A stretch of 64,000 nt of DNA, from assembly GCA_002699585.1 (NCBI GenBank), contig PABP01000034.1:1-64000 (forward strand), in the 5' to 3' direction. This stretch comes from Anaerolineaceae bacterium (lineage in GTDB: Bacteria; Chloroflexota; Anaerolineae; Aggregatilineales; Phototrophicaceae). A program made the position numbers and the translations under genes. Shown in pieces: positions 41,923-51,163 of the stretch; positions within the stretch are counted from its first letter, which is position 1, and each line of letters opens with the position of its first letter. A model generated the notes under the pieces. It saw only the letters and a list, made by a program, of their open reading frames with translations, had not been told where the DNA came from and searched no databases.

Positions 41923-44274
41923 ATGATTGTCGGCATGGACTTTGGCACCACCAACAGCGGCATGGCGGTGTACGACGGTGGTGAATTGCGTTTTGTGCCC
42001 CTGGACCCGGCCAATCGCAATCCACATGTGGCGCGCACGGCGCTGTACATCACGACGGACAACGAGGTCTACCTGGGCAGTCAGGCGACCGCCAAGTACT
42101 ACGAGCAAAACCTCAATCGGCCCTTTAAGCTGGACAAAGTGTGGGTCGGTGAAGTCGAAATGACCTTTGCCGAAATTGGCACCTTCATCCGCGATGTATT
42201 CATTGAAAAAGACGTTTACGCCCCCGGTCGGCTGTTCCGCTCCTTCAAGATGGGCCTGTCCTCGCTCAACTACCTGGGGACCATCGTCGGCACCGATTAC
42301 TATTATTTAGAAGACATCATCGCCGTGTACCTGCATATCGCCAAACGGCGCGCAGAGGCCCACTTGGGCCACAGCCTGGATACGATTGTGCTGGGGCGTC
42401 CGGTGCGTTTTACGGATGATGAAACACACAACGCGCTAGCCCAGGAACGGCTGTTGCAGGCGGCTTACCGCGCCGGATATAAGCGCGTCTATTTTCAGTA
42501 TGAGCCGATTGCCGCTGCCCAGTTTTACGCGCAGACTGTCGATAGGGCCGAGAATGTGCTCATCTTCGACTTTGGCGGCGGTACGCTAGACCTGAGTGTG
42601 CTGCACATCGCCCCGGATGGCACGCGCGAGGTATTGGCGACGGGCGGTATTGCCATTGCCGGTGATGTCTTCGACCGCAAGATCGTCCGTGCCAAATTCC
42701 CGCCGCACTTCGGCGAAGGTAGTACCTACCGCAGCCGAGGCCGTGATTTGCCCGTGCCGCCCAGTTTCTTCGATGCCTTCACCAACTGGCAGGAACTACT
42801 CATGTTGCAAATGCCGGATACGATGGAGCGCTTGCAGCAGATCGCCCGCAGTGCCAGTGACCCGCGCCGCCTCAATGCCCTCATTAGTCTGATTGGGTCC
42901 TTCGCCGCTTTGCAGATGTTCGACATCGCCGAAGGGGCCAAGCGCCAGCTATCTGGAAGTTTGCGGGCCTCATTGAGCATGACGGGCAAGGGCTATACTG
43001 TGCTGGATGCCATCACCCGCAGCGAATTTGAGCGCCTCATTCGGCCAGAAGTCCGGGCTATCGAAGAACGCATTGACGACTTGCTCACGTCCAGCGGCCT
43101 GCGCGATGACCAGATCGACGTGGTGATCCGCACAGGGGGCTCCTCGCAGATCCCGGCTTTCATCAATATGCTCAACAGCCGCTTTGGTGAGGCCAACGTG
43201 CGTGAGGTCGATGCCTTCAGCAGTGTGACCGCTGGCCTGGGCATCGTCGCCCACCAGATTGAGCAGGGTAGGTCGGATATTCCGTATCATACGCCTGCCA
43301 CCAGTTCCCCGCCGGATTACCTGGCTGAAAAGCAACAAGGGGGCGTTCCGGTGCTGGACCTGGAGCGTATGTTGCAGTTCATCCAGATACAGGAGCAGCG
43401 CGAGCGAACCGGTCCGGCGCAGCAAATGCTGGCCCTGGTGGGTGAGGATGACCGTCTGCGAGCGTATGGCGAAAGCGACGATAAGATCGACCTGGAGACA
43501 GCGGCTTATTTCCTGGGGGCGGCCTCTGGCGATGCCAAGCACATCCTGATGACCACCGACTACCGCTTTCTGACCAAGTCCCTGCGCCAACTGGCGGACT
43601 GGCGCGAAGTGGGCATCCAGCTAGAAGAAGTTGAGCGCTTCCGCAGCGATAAATTCAGCAGCGAGCGCGTGTGTGGCATCCAGGCCTGGGACCCGTTGGC
43701 CAATTCGGAGCACATCTTCTTCATGACGACCCTCGGCTACGGTCGGCTGATGCCTGCCGACTCGCTGTTGACCAAATTGGGCCAGCCTGTGCCGTATCAG
43801 ATGAAAGCCTCGCGCGGGTTCCCGGCGGCACTGCTGCCCGTGCAATCCACAGGCGAAATCGTCATTCTCAGTCAGGCTGGACGCGCGATTCGGGTGGCTG
43901 TCAGCGACTTGTCGCGCATCGAACAACGCTTGCTGGCGGTCCCGCTGCGTAGTGGGGTGGTTGGGGCGGTCGCTGTCGATCAGCCGGGGACACTGCTGCT
44001 AGTGACAGCCAGTGGCTACGCCAAACGCATCGCTACATCGGCCATTCCGCTGATGACCGAACCCAGCACCAACGGCACCAAAATCCTGACTCGCGCCAAT
44101 CCGCTGCTGCCGATGCTCTATCAGCCGGACCGCGACCTTGTGGTCATCACCAACCAGCGCCGTGTGACAGTTCCCGGTGATGACATCCCCCAGAGCGACC
44201 TCAACAAGACCGATCACAAGCTGCTGAACCTGGGCAAGGGCGAGCGCGTCGTCGGCGTGTATTTCGCTAGCTAG
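41923..44274 (+). CDS. Hsp70-family ATPase fused to GyrA-CTD-like beta-propeller
   Basis: 783 residues from the ATG at 41923, which has AAAGGA about 9 nt upstream; an in-frame ATG at 41893 is less likely. Residues 1 to about 440 are a YegD-like Hsp70 nucleotide-binding domain: MIVGMDFGTTNSGMAV, IFDFGGGTLDLSVL near 212 and IRTGGSSQIPAF near 403. There is no standard substrate-binding domain. From about 535 to the end are repeated strands such as HIFFMTTLGYGRLMP, EIVILSQAGRAIRVAVSDL, LLLVTASGYAKRIATSAI and LVVITNQRRVTVPGDDIP. They have the (L/V)(L/V)xxTxxGxxxR pattern of DNA gyrase A C-terminal blades, which bind and wrap DNA. This would link an ATP-driven chaperone domain to a DNA-binding propeller. 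It is cytoplasmic. Confidence 0.8.
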   Translation: MIVGMDFGTTNSGMAVYDGGELRFVPLDPANRNPHVARTALYITTDNEVYLGSQATAKYYEQNLNRPFKLDKVWVGEVEMTFAEIGTFIRDVFIEKDVYAPGRLFRSFKMGLSSLNYLGTIVGTDYYYLEDIIAVYLHIAKRRAEAHLGHSLDTIVLGRPVRFTDDETHNALAQERLLQAAYRAGYKRVYFQYEPIAAAQFYAQTVDRAENVLIFDFGGGTLDLSVLHIAPDGTREVLATGGIAIAGDVFDRKIVRAKFPPHFGEGSTYRSRGRDLPVPPSFFDAFTNWQELLMLQMPDTMERLQQIARSASDPRRLNALISLIGSFAALQMFDIAEGAKRQLSGSLRASLSMTGKGYTVLDAITRSEFERLIRPEVRAIEERIDDLLTSSGLRDDQIDVVIRTGGSSQIPAFINMLNSRFGEANVREVDAFSSVTAGLGIVAHQIEQGRSDIPYHTPATSSPPDYLAEKQQGGVPVLDLERMLQFIQIQEQRERTGPAQQMLALVGEDDRLRAYGESDDKIDLETAAYFLGAASGDAKHILMTTDYRFLTKSLRQLADWREVGIQLEEVERFRSDKFSSERVCGIQAWDPLANSEHIFFMTTLGYGRLMPADSLLTKLGQPVPYQMKASRGFPAALLPVQSTGEIVILSQAGRAIRVAVSDLSRIEQRLLAVPLRSGVVGAVAVDQPGTLLLVTASGYAKRIATSAIPLMTEPSTNGTKILTRANPLLPMLYQPDRDLVVITNQRRVTVPGDDIPQSDLNKTDHKLLNLGKGERVVGVYFAS

Positions 44275-44558
44275 TCGTCGCTGGACTCGAAAGATTCGAT
44301 GAGTATCGACAAATATTTATCAATTGCGTCTGATTCCGAATAGCCTTGTTCTAGGAGTTGACTATAGATGCTTCGATTATGCATAAGCTTGTTTTCAGCC
44401 AGCAGTCTATCATAGCTGGCTTGAGTGCTTGCAGGGCGGCGTATACCGAGGAACAAACCAGCCACAAAATTGTCAATGGGATACTCTAAAAGCCACATCC
44501 CAGGTCGCTTTCGGACATGCTCCAAAATGCTGACTATTTTGCTATGATCTTCGTTCAT
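44271..44558 (-). CDS. Small uncharacterised protein, possible immunity type
   Basis: 95 residues. ILEHVRKRPGMWLLEYPIDN fits, by memory, a small family found in immunity-gene clusters (a RKRPGMY-type start followed by a FhxGh segment); it also resembles the GyrB N-terminus but lacks the ATPase motifs. The gene is A+T-richer than the Hsp70 fusion, converges with it, and the two stop codons overlap by four bases. Function inferred only. Confidence 0.4.
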   Translation of the reverse strand: MNEDHSKIVSILEHVRKRPGMWLLEYPIDNFVAGLFLGIRRPASTQASYDRLLAENKLMHNRSIYSQLLEQGYSESDAIDKYLSILIESFESSDD

Positions 44559-44640
44559 CTTTTCGGATCACTCCTGTTTTTCATTACGGACTAGCCCTCA
44601 TTTAATGTTTATTATATGGATAGAAACTTAGAGCGCATTT

Positions 44641-44715
44641 ATGGCTAAAATACCGGATCTCATCAACGCGATATTTGAAGGCCAGTATAGCGATCTGGCT
44701 GCTGAGTTCGAGTAG
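44641..44715 (+). pseudogene. 24-codon remnant ORF
   Basis: ATG to TAG reading MAKIPDLINAIFEGQYSDLA then AEFE. The peptide has the amphipathic look of a protein N-terminus cut short by a stop, and no start signal of note precedes it. It may be the broken end of an acquired gene or chance. Confidence 0.2.
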
Positions 44716-44738
44716 TGGGTACGGACGACAGCACCTTC

Positions 44739-46613
44739 TTAATCAAACAGCGTCATGGTGAATAGTTCCAGGCGGTCATCGGATTGCAGGGGATAGGTTT
44801 CACTAGCAGGGGCGTAACGCTCGCCCGATGCCCGATCATAGACGATCAGGTCCAGGCGATAGTCACCTGCGCCCAACCCGCCAAAATCCATCTGCAGGCG
44901 GTTGCACTGGCGCTGGCTGAGGTCCGGTAAGGCGAAATCGGCCTGCTGGACCAGTTGATCGCTTTCATCGTAGATATGTAGCGCGACCGATGTCTCCGGC
45001 AGGGGGGCAGTCGCTTCGTAATCCACAATCACGGAAATCAGCGCCGGATCATAGCGGCGGGCACGATGCACGCGTAAGTCAAGTTGGGCATCGGCCAGGG
45101 CATAGCTGGCACTGACAGGGGCATCCCGGTCGGCCCACACGCGCACATCGACGCGCTCTTCCGGCTGCCACAAATCGCAAAATACATACCCCTGGCTGAT
45201 CTCGTCCTCGAAGATGGGCAGGTCGGTCACTTGCTCGATGTCGGTGCGCTGGGCCAGCCATACCAGCGGGGCATCGGCAACCAGATTATCGACTTCGGCG
45301 CGATAGTCATCCTCAAACACGGACCCCAGTTCGCCTAATTGAATGACGCGCATATCGGTCCACTGGAATTGGAACTCCAGCGGCGCACGCTGCGACTGCT
45401 CATTGCCCGGTTGGGTGAGGTGGAAAACAATCAAATCGTCCGGGTCGGCCTCGGCTTTGATGACGCGCATGACCTCCGGTAGTTCCCCGGCGATGATCGG
45501 CTGCTGCGTGTTGGGTAGCTCGGCGGCGAAATCCAATGTCCAACTGGGGATGGCCCCGGCGACCAGCCAGCTCACCAGCAGCAATGCCACCGGGACCCGC
45601 ATCTCGGCCAGCTTAGATAGTCCCAGAGCGGCCAGCAGCGCCAGAACAGGCCACAGCATCATGAAGTAGCGCACATGGATGAAAGCCGGGGTGATGCTGT
45701 TGACGACGATGGCCGCGATCAACGTGCCGGTAATGACGATCAGGCAAAAGCGCAGGGCTTCCTTGTCGTTGTGCCGCCCCATGATGGCGAAAATCGTCAG
45801 CGCCAATAGCAGGGCCATGCCGCCGTTGCTGAATGCGTAAAATACCGTGCCGGGGATGTCCAGCGCGTTGAAGGCGATGGCATCACGCCCATCTCCCAAT
45901 TCGTTCATGATGTTGGGCAGTTGCAAAATTGCCCAGGGCAGGATAGTGGCATTGGCGGCGATCAGCGTCAGCAGGATGACCCACCAGCGCCGCGTTTTGG
46001 GCTGCGTCAGGTGGTACAGGCCGATCCCCAGCGGGACCAGCAGCGCCAGCCAGTGCGTATAAACCAGCATCACGCTGGCGATGACGAAGGTGATCCACGG
46101 CCAGCGACCGGGGCGGGCATGTTGCATGCGCCAGTAAGCCCAGGTGACAGTTGTGGACAGGGCCAGCAGCAGGGCATACTGACGGGCCTCGTGCATGTAG
46201 TAGATCATCAACGTGGAGCCAGCCAGCACGACCGCCGCATACAGGCCCACGCGCTTATTGACCATCGTCGTGCCCAGGCGGTAGGTCATGGCGATAACGA
46301 CCATCCCCAGCAGCACCGATAGCGACCGAATCGCCAGCCGTTCCACGCCGACCAGACCGCCCCATAACTTCAGCAAAACGAAATAGGCCGGGGATTGGGT
46401 GGGGAAGCGCTCAATCAGCCGTTGGAGCTGCGCCCACAGGTCTACCTGGGAATAGGGCGGCAAATTGGCATGGTCATAAGAGAGAACTTCATCGCCCCAT
46501 AGTAGGTCGAAGTTCAGCAGGCGGATAGCCAACCCGGCAGCGATCAATAGGATCGGAACCAGCCACAGCCACTCGCGTTGACGCAGTGTTCGCATGGATG
46601 CCTTTGTGCTCAA
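44739..46613 (-). CDS. GT39/ArnT-type membrane glycosyltransferase
   Basis: A 624-residue polytopic protein with about 10-12 hydrophobic segments. The first extracytoplasmic loop contains LLWGDEVLSYDHANLP, where the acidic residues after the first helix are typical of GT-C enzymes of the PMT/ArnT family. YMHEARQYALLLAL is the next conserved block. A large C-terminal extracytoplasmic domain rich in beta strands follows (from about residue 390). It would move a sugar from a polyprenyl-phosphate donor to a protein or lipid at the outer face. It is not part of the cluster at 23.6-35.4 kb but could serve it. Confidence 0.75.
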   Translation of the reverse strand: MSTKASMRTLRQREWLWLVPILLIAAGLAIRLLNFDLLWGDEVLSYDHANLPPYSQVDLWAQLQRLIERFPTQSPAYFVLLKLWGGLVGVERLAIRSLSVLLGMVVIAMTYRLGTTMVNKRVGLYAAVVLAGSTLMIYYMHEARQYALLLALSTTVTWAYWRMQHARPGRWPWITFVIASVMLVYTHWLALLVPLGIGLYHLTQPKTRRWWVILLTLIAANATILPWAILQLPNIMNELGDGRDAIAFNALDIPGTVFYAFSNGGMALLLALTIFAIMGRHNDKEALRFCLIVITGTLIAAIVVNSITPAFIHVRYFMMLWPVLALLAALGLSKLAEMRVPVALLLVSWLVAGAIPSWTLDFAAELPNTQQPIIAGELPEVMRVIKAEADPDDLIVFHLTQPGNEQSQRAPLEFQFQWTDMRVIQLGELGSVFEDDYRAEVDNLVADAPLVWLAQRTDIEQVTDLPIFEDEISQGYVFCDLWQPEERVDVRVWADRDAPVSASYALADAQLDLRVHRARRYDPALISVIVDYEATAPLPETSVALHIYDESDQLVQQADFALPDLSQRQCNRLQMDFGGLGAGDYRLDLIVYDRASGERYAPASETYPLQSDDRLELFTMTLFD

Positions 46614-46754
46614 CCGTCATGAAAAGCGTTATATAGGCTACGCGACTTAGGGTGGGGTGACAAGCGTGCAGTGTTTGAATCAATAGGTGCGTATGGGAAA
46701 CATAGGGCAAGGCTGCTCATATGTTAAAGTCGTGCGAAGTGCACAATGCGGCAG

Positions 46755-47141
46755 TCATGGATAGACGACACCATAGTGCTCAATCAGGAATTGACGCGCG
46801 TCATCTACTGTTTTGACGACTTGTGAATTCTGGACAGTTCTGGGTGCGATTTTGTCGCCTGATTTGATGAGCATCTGATCGTAAAGTGAACCTACCACCA
46901 ACAGCTTCCCCTGATTATTAGGAACAAGTTTATTGATCTGACTGAGTTCATGTGCTGTTACGGCAGGTGGTCCCGAAGATCGTACAACGATGAGGTGGAC
47001 GTTATGATCGACGGTTTTCAGCATATCTGCTGATTTGTGCGCCATTTCATATACGTCAGCGGAGGTGGCCCCAGTCAAATACGTTTGGAGCACAACCGTT
47101 TTCTCAGCATTGTCCCATTCAATACGATAGTTTTCTACCAT
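46755..47141 (-). CDS. Small SpoIIAA/STAS-like protein of unknown function
   Basis: 129 residues from the second ATG at 47141, chosen for an AGGA 7 nt upstream; an ATG at 47147 is also in frame. It starts VENYRIEWDNAEKTVVLQTY and ends ARQFLIEHYGVVYP, resembling the gene at 14108. The strand-helix alternation fits a SpoIIAA/STAS-like single-domain protein. It lies on the same strand as, and just after, a SulP transporter, which has its own STAS domain. A functional link to that transporter is only a suggestion. Confidence 0.5.
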   Translation of the reverse strand: MVENYRIEWDNAEKTVVLQTYLTGATSADVYEMAHKSADMLKTVDHNVHLIVVRSSGPPAVTAHELSQINKLVPNNQGKLLVVGSLYDQMLIKSGDKIAPRTVQNSQVVKTVDDARQFLIEHYGVVYP

Positions 47142-47249
47142 AGTCATTTCCTATCATAATGTCATAATTAAATACCTTGATTATAATTCAGAAGACCCAT
47201 TGAACCTACGTTAGGCTGCGTCATATTGGGATTATGCGAGTAGGCAATC

Positions 47250-47282
47250 AAAAATCGCCCGACTGGCTGTCGAGCGATTTTC
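47250..47282 (-). terminator. Rho-independent terminator for the SulP gene
   Basis: AAAATCGC and GCGATTTT pair across a 15-nt loop that itself contains a CGAC/GTCG stem, giving a longer hairpin. It follows the minus-strand SulP stop at 47301. Confidence 0.7.
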
Positions 47283-47300
47283 TGCTAAGTAACATCTAGT

Positions 47301-49040
47301 TTAGGTTGTTTTCGGTATCGGCTTGAGTTCCAGGCTGCCGTTTTGTTCAATCAACCAGGCTTTGGCTTCCGCCAGCGCTTTTTCCATCGATGCAAAGATA
47401 ATTTCATCCGGCGGGTAAATATTCTCCTCACCGAACACGTCAATTGCGTTGGTGCGCTCCAGTTGACGCCGCACCGCTGGGCTGATCCCGGTCATTATCA
47501 GGCGGCCATGCCGTTTTTGTAAGGATTGCGCGTACCGCTGCAAGAAGCGAATGCCGGTGCTGCCCAGGTACTGATTGTGGCGCAATCGCAAGATGACGAC
47601 CTGGTACTCGCAGCAGTCCGGGTCCGGCAGCGAGTCCTCCAGCGTACGGATGGCTGCAAAATACAGGTGGCCATGCACGGTTAGCAGGATCGGGTTGGGG
47701 CCTTTCATCAGGTTAGGCGGGGCTTCTATTTCTTTGTACTGATGCTCCCCAACGGGCAGCAGTTGCTTCAACTCAATGTTGCGCGATGAGGTGTAGACAT
47801 ACATCGCTGTCGAGATGATCACGCCGACATAGATGCTGTATTCCAGCGGCAGGACGAGCGTCGCCACATAGGTCGCGCCCATTGCCAGCCGCGGTGCCCA
47901 ACCGATGACCCATACCATGCGAATGCGCTTGACGGAAATCAGGCTGAAGGCGGCTACGATCAGGTGGGCAGCCAGGGCCGTCAGCGGGATGAGTTCGATC
48001 AGGCCGCCGATGGCGATCAGGCTGAGGCCGACGAAAATACCAGCGAAGATATTGGCCATGCGCGTTTTGGCCCCGGCGGATTTGTTGACTGCCGTGCGCG
48101 AGAGTGACCCGGCCACGGGCATCCCCTGGAACAAGCCCGTCACCACATTGGCGATACCTTGCGAGGTAAAATCGCGCGAGGCATCGGGAATATCGCCATT
48201 GGGCTGCGGCATGGCTTCAATCAACCCGGCGCTCTGGACGGTTGCTAGTACAGCCATCGCCAGCGCGACCGTGATGTATTGCGGCATGATCGAAAAATTC
48301 GGCAAAATCGGCAGCGGTAGGCCATGCGGCATGGATCCGACCAGTTCGATGCTGCCCAGGTTGAGCACCTGGGTGAGTGTGGTTGCGACAACCAGCGCAG
48401 TCAGTACGGCAATGGTACGGAAGCGCGTATGGTGCAGCGAGAAAATAATGAAGGCGGCAATCAGGCCGATGATGGTGGTTGGCACATCGATCATATGCAA
48501 ATGCGTGAATAACTCGCCAACGGGTTGCAGCAGCGAGCCGCTGCGGGCAGCGGTATCAGGCAACTGTGCCATACCATCCGCAACTGTCAGGATGGGCTCG
48601 ACCCCTGGGAACCCGGTCATGTGGGCGAGCTGCCCCAGAATGATGAGCGTGCCCGCGCCGCTGATGAAGCCCGTCATGACCGCATTGGATACGAAGCGCG
48701 TCAGGTCACCCAGCTTGAGTACACCGAACAACAGCATGAAGATGCCGACCAGGAAGGTCAGCACAAAGAGGCTCTCAGCTTCGATCTGACCCGTCAGGCC
48801 CAGCAAGGCGCTGCCGACGATCAAGGCCAGAGCGTTGGTCGGGCCGACCGTCATGTACACGGAACTACCGAAAATCGCGCCGACGATGGTACCGACAAAG
48901 GCGCTGTACAGGCCGAAAACGGGCGGTACCCCGGCCAACAGGGCGAAGCCAATCGCCTGGGGCGCACCTGCGACTGCACCCGTCAACCCGGCGAGGACAT
49001 CCGGCACGACCGTCGCGCGATATTTACGAAGGTTTTGCAA
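47301..49040 (-). CDS. SulP-family anion transporter with C-terminal STAS domain
   Basis: About 580 residues from TTG at 49040, which follows an AGAGAGG; another in-frame TTG at 49082 would add 14 residues. The membrane part opens with DVLAGLTGAVAGAPQAIGFA and has about 12-14 hydrophobic segments, as in SulP/SLC26 transporters of sulfate, bicarbonate or other anions. VGPTNALALIVGSALLGL and PVAGSLSRTAVNKSAGAKTR are family signatures. The C-terminal STAS domain (about 450-570) includes VILRLRHNQYLGSTGIRFLQ. The ion is not predictable from sequence. Confidence 0.85.
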   Translation of the reverse strand: MQNLRKYRATVVPDVLAGLTGAVAGAPQAIGFALLAGVPPVFGLYSAFVGTIVGAIFGSSVYMTVGPTNALALIVGSALLGLTGQIEAESLFVLTFLVGIFMLLFGVLKLGDLTRFVSNAVMTGFISGAGTLIILGQLAHMTGFPGVEPILTVADGMAQLPDTAARSGSLLQPVGELFTHLHMIDVPTTIIGLIAAFIIFSLHHTRFRTIAVLTALVVATTLTQVLNLGSIELVGSMPHGLPLPILPNFSIMPQYITVALAMAVLATVQSAGLIEAMPQPNGDIPDASRDFTSQGIANVVTGLFQGMPVAGSLSRTAVNKSAGAKTRMANIFAGIFVGLSLIAIGGLIELIPLTALAAHLIVAAFSLISVKRIRMVWVIGWAPRLAMGATYVATLVLPLEYSIYVGVIISTAMYVYTSSRNIELKQLLPVGEHQYKEIEAPPNLMKGPNPILLTVHGHLYFAAIRTLEDSLPDPDCCEYQVVILRLRHNQYLGSTGIRFLQRYAQSLQKRHGRLIMTGISPAVRRQLERTNAIDVFGEENIYPPDEIIFASMEKALAEAKAWLIEQNGSLELKPIPKTT

Positions 49041-49219
49041 GGAAACGCTGCCTCTCTGAATTAGAAACAAGATTAGCCTCAACTATACCAGCAAAGGTGC
49101 TAAGATTGGTGGGAAGAAACTGCTTAGAAACAGGGAAGGCTCAGGCTTATGGGTGATTTCCAGCCTGCTCCTTATGACGATAGTCTATGGTTGATAATTC
49201 TTGAACGAAGGCTGTTGTG

Positions 49220-49837
49220 ATGTTCTATGATCGTCCGGTTCCGAATGAGCACAAAACGGCCAATTTCACATTTCGGCCTTTGTCACCAGAATATACCGAG
49301 CTTGATTATGATGCTTTCATGGCGTCTAAATTGGAGCTGCGGAAATGGAGCAATGGTAACTGGCCAAGAGATGACTTCACGCTGGATGAAAACCGCGCTG
49401 ATCTGCAGCGTCATTATGAAGAATTCCAGACGGGCAAAGCCTACGCTTATACCGTCCTCAACCCGCAGGAGAGCCGGGTCGAAGGTTGTCTATACATTGA
49501 CCCATTACAGCGACTGGTAGATCGGCTAGAAAAACGACATGGGGCGACACGGGACCTCACGACAGTTGTGAAGCCTACAGATGTGAAGCCTGACGAGGTG
49601 CATCTGTGTTTTTGGATACGCAGTGATCGATTAGAAGATGAAGCGCTGCTCTTTCGTGAAGTGTACAAGTGGTTGCAAGATGCATGGCGATTTCCCCAGG
49701 TCAGCTATGGTGTGTATCATACAAACCCGCGTCAGGCCGCGCTTTTTGAGAGCCTAGGCATGCATCCACGGTTTCGTATGGTGCGCGACACAGACACACT
49801 GTTTTCTTTTTATGTTGAAAGGCCCGCGAATGGGTAA
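49220..49837 (+). CDS. GNAT-family N-acetyltransferase
   Basis: A 205-residue protein whose central CLYIDPLQ...HLCFWIRSD and C-terminal [20 protein letters not shown] segments are the strands and the N-x-x-x-x-x-x-Y/F-E-x-x-G helix of the GNAT acetyl-CoA site. The ATG at 49220 is preferred over the GTG just before it. The start of rarA overlaps its 3' end, so the two are probably translated from one transcript. Substrate unknown. Confidence 0.65.
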   Translation: MFYDRPVPNEHKTANFTFRPLSPEYTELDYDAFMASKLELRKWSNGNWPRDDFTLDENRADLQRHYEEFQTGKAYAYTVLNPQESRVEGCLYIDPLQRLVDRLEKRHGATRDLTTVVKPTDVKPDEVHLCFWIRSDRLEDEALLFREVYKWLQDAWRFPQVSYGVYHTNPRQAALFESLGMHPRFRMVRDTDTLFSFYVERPANG

Positions 49838-51035
49838 TCCAATCCAAACAAGCCAACCCCTTGCCGAGCGCCTGCGTCCACACACGCTTGATGAGATGGT
49901 CGGGCAGGCGCACTTAGTGGGGGAGGGCAAACCGCTGCGGCTGGCGTTGCAGGGCGGTCGTGTGCCCTCGATGATCCTGTGGGGACCACCCGGCGTCGGC
50001 AAGACGACTGTCGCCCGTTTGATCGCCGGCCACGTCAACAAACCGTTCTACGCGCTGTCGGCGGTATCGGCAGGCAAGAACGACCTACGGGCTGTGGTCG
50101 AAGATGCCAAAAGTGCGCCTTCCTTGCTCGATGACCCTGACATCGAACCGGGGGCGATCTTGTTCCTGGATGAGATTCACCGTTTTAACAAGGCTCAGCA
50201 GGACTTTTTGCTGCCTTATGTCGAAGACGGGACCATTACCCTGATTGGGGCCACCACCGAGAACCCCAGCTTTGAGGTCATTTCGGCGCTATTATCGCGG
50301 GTGCAGGTATTCACGCTGCGCAGCCTGAGCGAGGACGATTTGCGCCAGATCGTGGTGCGCGGCGCGGAAGAACTGAGCGTGTCCTTGTCTGACGAGGCCG
50401 CCGAATTCTTGTCACAGTATGCCAATGGCGATGCCCGCGCTGCTTTAACGCTGCTGGAGAATACGGCCAAACTGTATGCCAGTGATAACGATGCGCCCAT
50501 CACTCTGGAAAACGTTAAGGATGCGTTGCAAAGTCGCCATCTACGTTATGACAAAACGGGCGAGGAGCATTACAACACGATCAGCGCCTTCATCAAGAGC
50601 ATGCGCGCCAGTGACGTTGATGCGGCCCTGTATTATCTGGCACGGATGCTCGACGCCGGGGAAGATCCTAAGTTCATTGCGCGGCGTATGGTGATTTTTG
50701 CCAGTGAGGACATCGGCATGGCGCTGCCGACGGCGTTAGTCGTTGCCAATGAGGTGTTCCGCGCTGTGGAGACCATCGGCCTGCCGGAAGCGCAGTACAA
50801 TCTGGCACATGGCGTCACCTATTTGGCTTCTGCACAAAAGGACCGTTCCGCTGGAGATGCCTATTGGGCGGCGGTCGATGATGTCAAGCGACATGGTAAT
50901 CTGCCTGTTCCCATGCACCTGCGCAACGCGCCGACCAAGCTCATGAAAGAGATGGGCTATGGCAAACGCGAGCAACAGGGTAACCTGCCGGAGAAATTGT
51001 CTAAGCGGCGTTACTACCGCCCTAAGGGGAAGTAG
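49830..51035 (+). CDS. rarA: Replication-associated recombination protein RarA (MgsA)
   Basis: A 401-residue AAA+ ATPase related to the clamp loader that acts at stalled forks. The ATG at 49830 has AAAGG 7 nt upstream and overlaps the GNAT gene by 8 bp; an in-frame ATG lies at 49812. It has [20 protein letters not shown], Walker [11 protein letters not shown], Walker [17 protein letters not shown], the sensor TTENPSFEV and the C-terminal [14 protein letters not shown] and [20 protein letters not shown]. Length and motif order match bacterial RarA. Confidence 0.93.
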   Translation: MGNPIQTSQPLAERLRPHTLDEMVGQAHLVGEGKPLRLALQGGRVPSMILWGPPGVGKTTVARLIAGHVNKPFYALSAVSAGKNDLRAVVEDAKSAPSLLDDPDIEPGAILFLDEIHRFNKAQQDFLLPYVEDGTITLIGATTENPSFEVISALLSRVQVFTLRSLSEDDLRQIVVRGAEELSVSLSDEAAEFLSQYANGDARAALTLLENTAKLYASDNDAPITLENVKDALQSRHLRYDKTGEEHYNTISAFIKSMRASDVDAALYYLARMLDAGEDPKFIARRMVIFASEDIGMALPTALVVANEVFRAVETIGLPEAQYNLAHGVTYLASAQKDRSAGDAYWAAVDDVKRHGNLPVPMHLRNAPTKLMKEMGYGKREQQGNLPEKLSKRRYYRPKGK

Positions 51036-51163
51036 GCCTCTGTCCCCTCATTAAGACACAGTTTGATGTATATAAATTAATAAACAAATGTCAAAAAATT
51101 CGCTAGTATGGCCTGCATGCGGTAAGGTTGGTGTGGTTGTCATTATAGAGAAACGATTCTTCT

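Noticed and set aside
44271-44558. A fragment of gyrB
   Set aside because: VRKRPGM resembles the start of GyrB, but the ATP-binding motifs are absent, so it is not a gyrase remnant.
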